From Runella limosa DSM 17973 (lineage in GTDB: Bacteria > Bacteroidota > Bacteroidia > Cytophagales > Spirosomataceae), in contig NZ_KI519424.1 in assembly GCF_000482465.1 (NCBI RefSeq), positions 214,765 to 278,764 on the forward strand: 64,000 bases of DNA, in the 5' to 3' direction. Shown piece after piece: positions 35,106-44,413 of the stretch (position 1 is the stretch's first letter; every line of letters starts with the position of its first letter). Both the position numbers and the translations under genes were made by a program. A model generated the notes under the pieces. The model was not told the DNA's origin. It worked only from the letters and a program-made list of their open reading frames with translations, and searched no databases.

Positions 35106-35126
35106 GTCCCGACTGGAAGTCGGGAC
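35106..35126. repeat. REP-like hairpin
   Basis: GTCCCGACT and AGTCGGGAC with a 3-nt loop. It sits next to the terminator at 35074 and belongs with other CCCGAC/GTCGGG hairpins in the window. Confidence 0.6.
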
Positions 35127-35197
35127 GAGTATAAAAGCAAAAATAGCCGTATTTTATTCGACATTCTACCCTCTGCACTCGACACTCAGGCTCTCCC

Positions 35198-37219
35198 TCA
35201 AACCTTCAGTATTGTAAATTCTACGCGGCGGTTTCTCTTGCGGGTTTCTTCTATTTCGTTACTGGCGACGGGTTTAGTGGAGCCCCAACCTTTAATCTGG
35301 ATACGCGTCTCGGCAATACCTTTTCCAATTAAATACTTTTTTACCTCTTTCACTCGGTTATCCGACAGCTCCATATTGAGGTTAAAATCGCCTTGGTTGT
35401 CGGTATGACCTTCTACCAAAATTTCCATGTTGCTGTACTTATTCATCATTTCGGCGATACGGTCCAAATCGGGTAGTGACTGTGGGACAAGCTCAAATTT
35501 ACTTTGCTCAAACACCACTGTATTGAGCGTAATCTTCTTTCCTTCTTTGATGGGGACTAATAAAATATTCCGTTTGATGTCGCGGTATCGTTTGTCTTTG
35601 GAAAGATCAACGATTTCGTCCAACGGAAAAAAGCCATCTTTCACCGCGCTCAGTCGATACGATTCCTGCACGGGGAGTAAAATTTTGTATTCACCCGTTT
35701 CGGGGTCGTACTCAACTTTCGACACGTTAGAATTGTCCTTCATTAAGTTTGTCACCACTTCCGTTGTTACAGGTTTTTTCGTATCAGCATCCAACACACT
35801 CCCCGAAATCATGGCTACGGGTTCGGGGCGAATGGCAGAATATACCTTAAAACGAAAAATATCCTCCCCCCCCATGGAATTTTGCATCGAGCTGACGTAA
35901 GCATAATCACCCGAAGCAGGGATACTCAAAAAACCGTCCCATTGAGGTGTATTGATGGCTGGGCCAAGGTTTTCGGGCTGCGACCATTTCGTCCAGCTTT
36001 CGTCTAATCGGCGCGTGATAAAAATGTCACCTCCTCCGTAGCCTGCATGGCCGTACGAGGTAAAATAAAGCGTTTTGTTATCGGTAGCTATAAAAGGCGC
36101 ACTTTCTACGTCGGCTGTGTTAATGACGCTTCCCATGTTGAGGGGCTTGCTCCAGGTGCCATCGCTCTTTAAAAATGACACGTACAAATCACGGTCGCCG
36201 TTGGTATCTTGTCGCTTAACCGACATGACCAATACATTTCCTTTGGGGGAAAGTGCAAACTCAGTGTTGTTGCGTTTATCAAGGTTGTAAATATCTTCAA
36301 TTTTACACTCCACAGGCATATTCCAGCCTGATTTAGAACGAGTTGACTTAGACAAACCAAAAGTCATCGTTCCATCGGGGCGATAGACGTTCATCAGGTA
36401 TAACGTCTTTCCGTCGGGAGAAATACTTACGATGGCATTATTGTCGGCATTGTTAATTGGACTTCCCATATTCTGGGCTTCCCCCCAGAGTTCACCTTGG
36501 CGGGTGGAGAACCATACATCTTGATTTTCAGACCCTCCAACATTTTTTTCAAACTTCCCACGCGTAAAAAATATCGTTTTCCCGTCGGGGGAAATCACGG
36601 GCGCTACTTCTTGGGCTTTAGAATTAACCCCCATGCCCAAATTTTCCTTGATGATTTCCTTCGGCGCGTCTTTATAAACATTGATTTTAAGCTCAAAAGG
36701 TTTAGAAGAGGCGTTTAGGCCGATGGCGTCAATCTGATTGTAACCTTTTACCCGAATCGGATTCAAAACGACTTTAATCGAACTAACTACAAACGTCGTG
36801 TCAGGCATATTGAGCGATAACACGCGACCTACATCCGACAAAACAGGCATCCCATTGTCGAGCACCGACACCTCTTTTCCAGCCGCATCGTAAGCAAAAA
36901 CTTTGGTAATACAACCCTGATTAAAATTTTCAACAATGACGATTTGGCGTGCTTTTTGTGGTGAGTCAAAACCAACTTTAATCCATTCTTCAACGTTTGA
37001 ATCGGCATTGTAAGGCGACCAAGCACAGGCGGTTTCGCCAAAAGGAGGTATCGAATTGGGATACCCCAACACTTGCACAGCCCTGTATTCTTTACCCGTT
37101 GACTCTTTGATATATTCAGAAGAAAAACCCTGTAACTTACTAGCCCACTGCACCTCTTGTGCGCGGCAAAGACCCACAAAACCAAAAAAACAGTACAACC
37201 AACAAGTTATCTTGGTCAT
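35198..37219 (-). CDS. OmpA-family protein with PD40 repeats
   Basis: This 673-aa protein has a signal peptide, an N-terminal carbohydrate-binding-like domain, four or so PD40/WD40-like repeats (APVISPDGKTIFFTRG, VSISPDGKTLYLMN, FIATDNKTLYFTSYG), a carboxypeptidase-regulatory domain and a C-terminal OmpA domain (ILVEGHTDNQGDFNLN... RVEFTIL). OmpA domains bind peptidoglycan. Such proteins anchor envelope complexes in Bacteroidetes, including gliding and type IX secretion parts, though no such link is visible here. Confidence 0.92.
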   Translation of the reverse strand: MTKITCWLYCFFGFVGLCRAQEVQWASKLQGFSSEYIKESTGKEYRAVQVLGYPNSIPPFGETACAWSPYNADSNVEEWIKVGFDSPQKARQIVIVENFNQGCITKVFAYDAAGKEVSVLDNGMPVLSDVGRVLSLNMPDTTFVVSSIKVVLNPIRVKGYNQIDAIGLNASSKPFELKINVYKDAPKEIIKENLGMGVNSKAQEVAPVISPDGKTIFFTRGKFEKNVGGSENQDVWFSTRQGELWGEAQNMGSPINNADNNAIVSISPDGKTLYLMNVYRPDGTMTFGLSKSTRSKSGWNMPVECKIEDIYNLDKRNNTEFALSPKGNVLVMSVKRQDTNGDRDLYVSFLKSDGTWSKPLNMGSVINTADVESAPFIATDNKTLYFTSYGHAGYGGGDIFITRRLDESWTKWSQPENLGPAINTPQWDGFLSIPASGDYAYVSSMQNSMGGEDIFRFKVYSAIRPEPVAMISGSVLDADTKKPVTTEVVTNLMKDNSNVSKVEYDPETGEYKILLPVQESYRLSAVKDGFFPLDEIVDLSKDKRYRDIKRNILLVPIKEGKKITLNTVVFEQSKFELVPQSLPDLDRIAEMMNKYSNMEILVEGHTDNQGDFNLNMELSDNRVKEVKKYLIGKGIAETRIQIKGWGSTKPVASNEIEETRKRNRRVEFTILKV

Positions 37220-37316
37220 TACGGCGATGAAGTAAGTTCTATTTTATGTGTTTATTATTCGGTAAAAATAAGCAAAAATCGTTCCAAAAACACCTTCTGG
37301 TACAGATTTGGCAGAT

Positions 37317-38687
37317 TTACTTTCGACCTACATTGCCTAGCAACAGTAGCCAATCTTCGTCCAGCGTAGGAGGCGTAAGTTCCCTGATTCCCTGCGGTTT
37401 AAAATAGCCACCAATGAACCGTTTGTTGGTCTGAGGGTTAATCCATAAAGCACGAATATTTGTACCATTTATTTTACCAACATTCACTTTTAATGTCCTA
37501 CTTGTGGGTATATAAATGGCCGCCATGCGGTTGTTAGGCAATACCGATACCACACTATAATCATCATTTCCGTACGTGCCCCGCCCTTCTACCAAAACCT
37601 CATCGGTGGTATCGGGTCGAAACAAGTACCACGGCAATCCGCTAAAAATTTTAAAATACAACTCCATATCCTGTGCGCCTCGCAGTTGGATTTTTTGCCG
37701 CCAGTCGTCCCCAAAATCAGCTAGAGAACTTCCATAACAGTGCCCACTTCCACCACTTAAAAGCGACCAATACGCCTGCCGACGAATCACTTGGGCATTT
37801 CCATCTTTTTCATCCTCATACTGTGATTCACCTAAAATGAATACCTTTCTGGGGTTTTTGTTATGTTCGCTCAATGAGGCTTCATAAACCTGGGGCATTT
37901 CCATCGTCCAAGCACCCGTCTTTCCTCGAAAATACGTATATATCATGCTAAAATCCAGCCACGCTTCCTTTCCTGCCACATCTGTACTGGAATGTGAGCT
38001 TGCCGCGTGGTAGGTCATCAGGTGATGCGGCGCTTCGGCTTTGATGCCCTCAGCCATTGCCCGCTGCACTATTTCTTCCTGTTGCGGGTCACGGTCGCCG
38101 CCCATGACCCAGAGTATATTTGAAAATTTATTAAATCGCTTTCCCAAATAAGCACCATACGAGCGGCATTTGTCGGTGCCGTTCTTTCGCTGCACCTCAT
38201 CCCAATTCGTTTTACAACACCCCAACCAAGCGGGTGCAAGCGCCACCACAATTTGCAAATGAGACGCATAACGAACAACCTCCTCTACGTATTGAAAATA
38301 CTTTTCGTTTGGGTTAGAAAAGTCGCCTTTGGACGCAAATGGAAACTGACCGTACGCATTTGCATCGTCGGGTTCGGTTGGGAGCAGTTGGACAAAAACA
38401 GCATTGAACTGCTGCGCATTACGGGCCGACAAATACACTTTTGCCTCTTCCATTTTAAGTTTAGAAAGAAGATTCCAGCCCGCATCTGCATTTAGCAAAA
38501 AGGGGCGATTGTGTTTGTCGGTAAGATAACGGCCATTTTTACTGACTTTCAACGGAAAAATTCCTTGGCTAACTACGGTCACTGGCGCCTTCTTTTTTCG
38601 AGAAGACGATCTTCGTTTTTTCTTTTGGGCAAAGAGCGTAGTTGTCGCAAGAAGCAACAGTAAAATCACACGTAACGTTTGGGGCAT
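37317..38687 (-). CDS. DUF4038/GH140-like glycoside hydrolase, secreted
   Basis: This 456-aa protein has a signal peptide and a basic KKKRRSSSRKKK linker, then an (alpha/beta)8-barrel of the DUF4038 type (PLKVSKNGRYLTDKHNRPFLLNADAGW... AVFVQLLP... ILWVMGGDRDP... ILGESQYED). The candidate acid/base and nucleophile are Asp in GGDRDP and Glu in GESQYED. A C-terminal beta-sandwich follows (YSVVSVLPNNRMAAIYIPT). The family includes apiosidase (GH140). Substrate is probably a plant polysaccharide side chain. Confidence 0.82.
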   Translation of the reverse strand: MPQTLRVILLLLLATTTLFAQKKKRRSSSRKKKAPVTVVSQGIFPLKVSKNGRYLTDKHNRPFLLNADAGWNLLSKLKMEEAKVYLSARNAQQFNAVFVQLLPTEPDDANAYGQFPFASKGDFSNPNEKYFQYVEEVVRYASHLQIVVALAPAWLGCCKTNWDEVQRKNGTDKCRSYGAYLGKRFNKFSNILWVMGGDRDPQQEEIVQRAMAEGIKAEAPHHLMTYHAASSHSSTDVAGKEAWLDFSMIYTYFRGKTGAWTMEMPQVYEASLSEHNKNPRKVFILGESQYEDEKDGNAQVIRRQAYWSLLSGGSGHCYGSSLADFGDDWRQKIQLRGAQDMELYFKIFSGLPWYLFRPDTTDEVLVEGRGTYGNDDYSVVSVLPNNRMAAIYIPTSRTLKVNVGKINGTNIRALWINPQTNKRFIGGYFKPQGIRELTPPTLDEDWLLLLGNVGRK

Positions 38688-38749
38688 AACAAAAGAGTCA
38701 AGAAGGTTAGGAAAGGGGCAAAACTAATAAAAAACGAAGAACTACCCAC

Positions 38750-41700
38750 TTACTTCACCGTCAGTTCTTCCAAGACCTTGCGTAGCTCAGGCAAGCTCCT
38801 AACGTCGGAGCAAGTAAGAAGCAATTTGTTTTTAAGGTCTTTGAGCGCAAAACGCTTGGGATTGCGTTGGATATGACTGAGGATATGCCCAAATTTTGGA
38901 GACTGGAAAAACGAATCGTTGCCAGTTGAAATAATATAGCCTTTGAGCGTATTATTTTTGAGGGTCAACTTATCCATAAAAAGCGCTTCGGCCATCCACC
39001 TGATTCTCACCATCTCAATCAACCACGTTACTTCCTCAGGTAAAGGACCGAAGCGGTCTGCAACCTCATCACCAAAAGCGCTCAATTCTTCTTCACTCTT
39101 GAGGTTGTCCAGACGAGTATATAACGACAAACGTTCAGAAATATTTTTTACGTAATAATCTGGAATCAAAATCGACAAGTCGGTTTCAATCTGGCAATCG
39201 ACCTGAATGGCTTGTACCGCCTCGCCCAAATCAAACAAATCCTTGAACGTAGTTTGTTTTAATTCTTGCACGGCTTCGTCCAAAATCTTGTGGTACATCT
39301 CATACCCAAGGTCATTGACAAAACCGCTTTGCTCGGCTCCCAATAAATTTCCTGCCCCCCGAATATCAAGGTCACGCATTGACACTTTGAAGCCGTCTCC
39401 TAGCTCCGAAAACTCTTCCAACGTTTGAAGTCGTTTGCGGGCATCGGTGGTCAAGTGTGAAATGGGCGGCGTCAACAAATAACAAAATGCTTTTCGGTTG
39501 GAACGTCCTACCCTACCCCGCATTTGGTGAAGATCCGACATTCCAAAATAATGGGCAGAATTGATGATGATGGTATTCGCATTTGGTATATCAATACCTG
39601 ACTCAATGATGTTGGTACTTACTAAAATATCGTATTCACCCTCGATGAAGCGCATCATCACTTTCTCCAGTTTATCCCCTTCCATTTGGCCGTGTGCAAC
39701 CCCAATACGGGCCTCTGGTACCAAGCGTAAAATCAAGTTGGCAATAGACTCAATGTCGTTGACACGATTGTGGACAAAGAAAACCTGCCCGCCACGGTTA
39801 AGCTCATAACTCACAGCATCGCGGATAAATATTTCGCTAAACACCTGTACCTCAGTTGTTACAGGCTGACGGTTTGGTGGCGGCGTCGCAATCACCGACA
39901 AGTCGCGGGCGCCCATGAGCGAAAAGTGAAGCGTTCGCGGAATGGGGGTTGCCGTCAGGGTCAGCACGTCGATATTGACCCGCATTTCTTTCAAGCGGTC
40001 TTTGACCTTTACCCCAAATTTTTGTTCTTCATCAATAATCAACAAGCCCAAATCTTTGAACTTGATGTCTTTATTGACAATGCGGTGCGTGCCTATCAAA
40101 ATATCCACTCTTCCCGCTTCTACCTCCTTCAAAATCTCCTTGATTTGTTTTTCCGATTTGAAGCGGTTGATGTACTCAACCCGCGCAGGAAAATCGGCCA
40201 AACGTTCGCTGAACGTTTTGTAATGTTGCATGGCCAAAATCGTCGTCGGCACCAACACTGCCACTTGTTTGCTGTCCGTTACGGCCTTAAAAGCCGCCCG
40301 AATGGCTACTTCTGTTTTCCCAAAACCCACATCACCGCAGACTAATCGATCCATCGGGTGCGGTTTTTCCATGTCCTCTTTCACATCCGCCGTTGACTTG
40401 GCTTGATCGGGCGTATCCTCGTACAAAAACGACGATTCCAGTTCGGCTTGTAAGTACGTATCTTTGGTAAAAGCAAAACCTTGGGCATTTCGGCGTTTGG
40501 CATAAAGCCCAATCAACTCCTGCGCAATGTCCTTGAGTTGTCTTTTTACTTTTGTTTTTTTGTTTTCCCACTCTGGCGAGCCCAATTTACTCATGGTCAC
40601 TACGCCGCCTTCTTTTCCTGTGTATTTCGCGATTTTGTGCAAACTGTGGATGCTGACAAACAAAATGTCATTGTCGCGGTAAATCAGGCGAATCGCTTCT
40701 TGGTCTCGCCCTCCCACATCTACCTTTTCCAACCCCGCAAAACGCCCAATGCCATAGTCCACGTGGGTTACAAAATCGCCCGTCTTCAGCGACTTTAACT
40801 CCTTTAATGTCAAGGCTTTTGACTTACTAAACTTCTCCTTGACGTGGTATTTGTGAAAGCGTGAAAATATTTGGTGGTCGGTATAACAAATCACCTTGAG
40901 TTGGTCGTCGATGTACCCCTCTCGAAGCGAAATATTCATGGGTCGAAACTTGACATACGGGTCAAGCTCATTCACTATTTTCTCCAAACGTTCCAATTGT
41001 TTGGCCGATTCCGCCACAATCACGTTGGTATAACCTTGGTGCTGGCGTTCGGACAAATCATCAATCAATCGTTTGAAATCTTTGTTGAAGGAAGGCTGCG
41101 GTTTTGCCCCCCATGTTTCTCGAAAAGAAGCATTATTTGTTTCACTTTTTGGGCTAAAAGGCCCATAAAAACGCCTTCCAAACTCAATCGTTTTGAAGGT
41201 TTTTATTTGGTTCAAAAACCCACGACGCGTTTCAAAAATCTCGTTCGGATCAGATACCAATTGAATATCACCACTTTTGACGCCAGTCAGGGCGTTTTCA
41301 GCCTTTTCAAAACATTCTTCAATCACCTCAAGGGTCAACTCTACGTCTTTAAACCACAAAAGGGCATTGGTTGGAAGAAAACTCAAAAACGATTCACGGG
41401 TTTCGAGCGTCAATTTATTTTGAATATCAGGGATAATATTGACGTGTTTAACCGCCTCTACCGACAACTGCGAATCGGGGTTAAACGAACGAATACTTTC
41501 TACTTCATCCCCAAACAATTCGATTCGATATGGGTATTCACTGGCGTAAGAAAACACGTCAATAATCCCCCCTCGCACCGAAAACTGACCCGCTTCAAAC
41601 ACAAAATCAGTTATTTCGAAGTCGTAACCCAACAAAAATTCGCGCAAAAACTGCGCATCTAACCGCTCGCCCACTCTTACGGTAAAGGTATTGGTAAGCA

Positions 41701-42115
41701 ACGACCGTTTGTTGATTACTTTTTCAAACAGTGCCTCTGGGTAAGTCACCACCAAAAAATTATCAGGTACAGCCACGTTGAGTTTATTCAAAATCTCAGC
41801 GCGCATGAGCACGTTGGCATTCTCAATTTCCTCGTAGTGGTAGGGACGTTTGTACGACGTTGGGTAATACAAAACTTCTTTGCCAAGTAAATTTTGCAAG
41901 TCGTTTTGTAGATAAGCAGCCTCTTCGCGGTCGCTGGCTACAAACAGGCCCAATCGAGGCAAGCTTTGATGTACTGCTGCCCCAATGACAGCATCCAAGC
42001 TCCCAGCAAGCCCCTTGAGTTGGACGTGCTGCTGGGCGCTTGAAATCTGATTTACAATAACTTGAACGAGGCTGTCGTTGGCGTATAACTGAAGAAAATC
42101 GTGGGTTGAAAGCAT
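38750..42115 (-). CDS. mfd: Transcription-repair coupling factor Mfd
   Basis: This 1121-aa Mfd removes stalled RNA polymerase and recruits UvrA. The N-terminal UvrB-like module, the polymerase-interacting domain (GDFVTHVDYGIGRFAGLEKV) and the RecG-like translocase (CGDVGFGKTEVAIRA, LLIIDEEQKFGV, TLTATPIPRTL, QMRGRVGRSNRKAFCYLL) are all present. A C-terminal TRCF domain completes the normal length. The ATG at 42139 would add eight residues; 42115 (MLSTHDFLQL) is preferred. Confidence 0.96.
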   Translation of the reverse strand: MLSTHDFLQLYANDSLVQVIVNQISSAQQHVQLKGLAGSLDAVIGAAVHQSLPRLGLFVASDREEAAYLQNDLQNLLGKEVLYYPTSYKRPYHYEEIENANVLMRAEILNKLNVAVPDNFLVVTYPEALFEKVINKRSLLTNTFTVRVGERLDAQFLREFLLGYDFEITDFVFEAGQFSVRGGIIDVFSYASEYPYRIELFGDEVESIRSFNPDSQLSVEAVKHVNIIPDIQNKLTLETRESFLSFLPTNALLWFKDVELTLEVIEECFEKAENALTGVKSGDIQLVSDPNEIFETRRGFLNQIKTFKTIEFGRRFYGPFSPKSETNNASFRETWGAKPQPSFNKDFKRLIDDLSERQHQGYTNVIVAESAKQLERLEKIVNELDPYVKFRPMNISLREGYIDDQLKVICYTDHQIFSRFHKYHVKEKFSKSKALTLKELKSLKTGDFVTHVDYGIGRFAGLEKVDVGGRDQEAIRLIYRDNDILFVSIHSLHKIAKYTGKEGGVVTMSKLGSPEWENKKTKVKRQLKDIAQELIGLYAKRRNAQGFAFTKDTYLQAELESSFLYEDTPDQAKSTADVKEDMEKPHPMDRLVCGDVGFGKTEVAIRAAFKAVTDSKQVAVLVPTTILAMQHYKTFSERLADFPARVEYINRFKSEKQIKEILKEVEAGRVDILIGTHRIVNKDIKFKDLGLLIIDEEQKFGVKVKDRLKEMRVNIDVLTLTATPIPRTLHFSLMGARDLSVIATPPPNRQPVTTEVQVFSEIFIRDAVSYELNRGGQVFFVHNRVNDIESIANLILRLVPEARIGVAHGQMEGDKLEKVMMRFIEGEYDILVSTNIIESGIDIPNANTIIINSAHYFGMSDLHQMRGRVGRSNRKAFCYLLTPPISHLTTDARKRLQTLEEFSELGDGFKVSMRDLDIRGAGNLLGAEQSGFVNDLGYEMYHKILDEAVQELKQTTFKDLFDLGEAVQAIQVDCQIETDLSILIPDYYVKNISERLSLYTRLDNLKSEEELSAFGDEVADRFGPLPEEVTWLIEMVRIRWMAEALFMDKLTLKNNTLKGYIISTGNDSFFQSPKFGHILSHIQRNPKRFALKDLKNKLLLTCSDVRSLPELRKVLEELTVK

Positions 42116-42230
42116 TATCTTAATTCTAAAAAGCCACAAACGCAGGTTGTTTTTTCAACCAATATTGGCATTATTTATACAACAAAGTTAGGAAGAAATT
42201 GATTTAATTTACTTCACAAACCTATGCGCT

Positions 42231-43010
42231 TCAATTAAGTCTTAGCTCTTTCACAAAATCTTCTACCGCCTTTGAGGCATCGGTTTGTTGTACCCTTCGG
42301 ATAAATGCCGAGCCAACAATAGCTCCTTGGCCGTAACGATGCGCAAATTCTACCTCTTCACGGGTTGATATATTAAACCCTATTGCCTTGGGATTTTGCA
42401 AAGGAAGTGCCTGAATCCGTTCCAAATACTCCTTACTATCTGACAACGTTTTGTTGGCAGCACCCGTTGTAGAACTCGACGACATGACGTACAAAAAGCC
42501 ACTCCCTTCGGCGTCAATTTCCAGCAAACGCTCCTCACTTGTACGAGGTGTAACCATAAAAATGGGGGCAAGGTGGTATTTTTGGTAAAATTTCTTGAAC
42601 TTCTTCTGATACTCCGACAAAGTCAGGTCTGGAATCAAAACCCCGTCAATGCCAACTTGGTGACAACGTTCGCAAAAACGCTCTACTCCAAACTGAAAAA
42701 TAGGATTGAGAGCACCCATCAACACCAATGGATACGAAATTTCGGAACGAACCGAATCAAGTTGCTCCATTAAAACTTCCAATGTCATTCCATTTTCAAG
42801 GGCAACTTGGTGGCTATGCTGAATCGTGGGGCCATCCATCAAAGAATCTGAAAACGGAAGTCCTACTTCCACAAAATCAATATTTGCTTTTTGAAGTTCT
42901 TTCAACAACACTGCCGTGTCGGTCAATTTCGGAAACCCTGCTGTTATGTAAAGACTTAATAAAGAAGGCTTTGACTGAAATGTAGTTATGAGTCTATTGC
43001 TGATTTTCAT
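42231..43010 (-). CDS. trpA: Tryptophan synthase alpha subunit
   Basis: This 259-aa subunit cleaves indole-3-glycerol phosphate to indole. The catalytic Glu48 (FVEVGLPFSD) and Asp59 (MDGPTIQHS) are present, with the phosphate-binding GFNISTREE and GAIVGSAFIR near the C-terminus. It overlaps trpB by 4 bp. Probably governed by the attenuator in front of trpB. Confidence 0.97.
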   Translation of the reverse strand: MKISNRLITTFQSKPSLLSLYITAGFPKLTDTAVLLKELQKANIDFVEVGLPFSDSLMDGPTIQHSHQVALENGMTLEVLMEQLDSVRSEISYPLVLMGALNPIFQFGVERFCERCHQVGIDGVLIPDLTLSEYQKKFKKFYQKYHLAPIFMVTPRTSEERLLEIDAEGSGFLYVMSSSSTTGAANKTLSDSKEYLERIQALPLQNPKAIGFNISTREEVEFAHRYGQGAIVGSAFIRRVQQTDASKAVEDFVKELRLN

Positions 43011-44206
43011 GAATTGAACACATTTTGGGTAGAACGATAATTGATGTAAGTCTCTAGGTCTTTGTCACCCCTGCCTGATAAGCAAACCACCACCACTTGG
43101 GTAGGTGCAAACGAAAGTTGTCGCAAGGCCGCTATGGCATGAGCCGATTCAAGCGCGGGTATAATGCCTTCAATTTTTGAAAGTAACAGGGCAGCATCTA
43201 GTGCATCCTTATCGGTTACTGCCACAAATTGTGCTCGTTTTTGGTGGTGTAAATAAGCCAATTGTGGCCCAATGCCTGGATAGTCCAGTCCTGCCGAAAC
43301 CGAATGCGCCTCCTTTACTTGACCGTCGGGCGTTTGCATAAAGAGGGTCTGAGTACCGTGCAAAATTCCTTGTTTACCCAAAAATGTAGCCGCCGCCGAA
43401 TAATCCGTTTCGATGCCTTTTCCTGCCGCTTCAGCCGCAATGAGTTGCACCGAAGGTTCGTCTAAAAAGTGGTAAAAACTACCGATAGCATTGCTCCCAC
43501 CGCCCACGCAGGCAACGACATAATCGGGCAGTTGCTGCCCCGTAATTGCGGGAATTTGCTCACGCAATTCTTTGCTTATAACGGACTGCAAACTGGCAAC
43601 CATGTCGGGATAAGGATGAGGGCCAAACACCGAGCCAATTACGTAAAAAGTATCTTCTGGTTCATTTATCCAAGCTCTAAATGCCTCATTGACGGCATCT
43701 TTCAAGGTTTTGCTTCCCGACGTGGCTGGAATCACCGTGGCTCCTAATAAGCGCATTCGTTCTACGTTTGGGTGTTGGCGTTGCATATCGACTTCTCCCA
43801 TATAAACGCAACATTCCAAGTTCAACAACGCACACACCGTCGCCGTCGCGACTCCGTGCGAACCCGCCCCTGTTTCGGCAATGATTTTTCTTTTGCCCAG
43901 TTGTTTTGCCAATAGCACTTGTCCAAGTGTATTGTTCAATTTGTGTGAACCAGTATGGCAGACATCCTCCCGTTTTAGGAATATTCTTGCACCGATTTCT
44001 TCCGATAACCGACGGGCTTCGTACAAAGGTGTAGGTCTTGCCACAAACTGAGAAAGCAGCGTTTCATATTCTTTTTGAAAACGTTCCGAGCGTAATATAT
44101 GCTGGTAATGTTGTTGAAGTTCCTCGATATTGGGATACAGAACTTCGGGTACGTAGGCACCTCCATAAGGGCCATAAAATCCGTGTTGGTTTACTTGGTA
44201 TGACAT
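43007..44206 (-). CDS. trpB: Tryptophan synthase beta subunit
   Basis: This 399-aa PLP enzyme joins indole and serine to make tryptophan. The PLP Lys is at residue 89 in EDVCHTGSHKLNN, and GGGSNAIGSF binds the phosphate. It forms an alpha2-beta2 complex with TrpA through a substrate tunnel. Its start lies 57 bp after a terminator hairpin and 105 bp after a Trp-rich leader peptide. No other trp genes are in the window. Confidence 0.97.
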   Translation of the reverse strand: MSYQVNQHGFYGPYGGAYVPEVLYPNIEELQQHYQHILRSERFQKEYETLLSQFVARPTPLYEARRLSEEIGARIFLKREDVCHTGSHKLNNTLGQVLLAKQLGKRKIIAETGAGSHGVATATVCALLNLECCVYMGEVDMQRQHPNVERMRLLGATVIPATSGSKTLKDAVNEAFRAWINEPEDTFYVIGSVFGPHPYPDMVASLQSVISKELREQIPAITGQQLPDYVVACVGGGSNAIGSFYHFLDEPSVQLIAAEAAGKGIETDYSAAATFLGKQGILHGTQTLFMQTPDGQVKEAHSVSAGLDYPGIGPQLAYLHHQKRAQFVAVTDKDALDAALLLSKIEGIIPALESAHAIAALRQLSFAPTQVVVVCLSGRGDKDLETYINYRSTQNVFNS

Positions 44207-44262
44207 TGATATAAAAAATTGGTTGGCAGAAGAAAAAAAGTGGCGAGGGCAGAAAACAAAAA

Positions 44263-44284
44263 AGCCACCTGCGAACAGGTGGCT
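44263..44284 (-). terminator. trpBA attenuator terminator
   Basis: AGCCACCTG, TTCG, CAGGTGGCT form a 9-bp stem with a stable tetraloop, followed on the minus strand by TTTTTTGTTTT. It lies between the Trp-rich leader peptide and trpB, with only 57 bp left before the trpB start and no visible promoter there. The RNA segment GGAGCCA that opens the stem can instead pair with UGGC...UCC at the end of the leader peptide reading frame (44316-44325), forming an antiterminator. It may also end the upstream PD-(D/E)XK transcript. Confidence 0.75.
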
Positions 44285-44310
44285 CCTTATTTAAAAGTAT
44301 ATTTTCCCTT

Positions 44311-44394
44311 TTATAGGAAATGCCATGACTGCTCACACTCTCCAGAATGGATAGTGTGCCACCAGCAAATCGTATATAGGGCTGAAGAATTCAT
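44311..44394 (-). CDS. trpL: trp leader peptide (27 aa, tandem Trp codons)
   Basis: A 27-codon frame begins MNSSALYTICWWH and ends SWHFL. It has adjacent Trp codons at 11-12 and a third Trp at 24. The stop (44311-44313) is 27 nt before the terminator stem at 44284. A ribosome stalled at codons 11-12 for lack of charged tRNA-Trp would leave the distal part free to pair with the terminator's 5' side; one that reaches the stop would cover it. This is the arrangement of classical trp attenuation. The frame starts 19 bp after the PD-(D/E)XK gene; no strong promoter was identified. Confidence 0.72.
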   Translation of the reverse strand: MNSSALYTICWWHTIHSGECEQSWHFL

Positions 44395-44413
44395 GCCGTA
44401 AATGTATGAAATT

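Noticed and set aside
44263-44284. Simple terminator of the upstream PD-(D/E)XK gene only
   Set aside because: Still possible, but it lies 130 bp past that stop codon and directly after a Trp-rich leader, and no promoter fits between it and trpB, so attenuation explains more.
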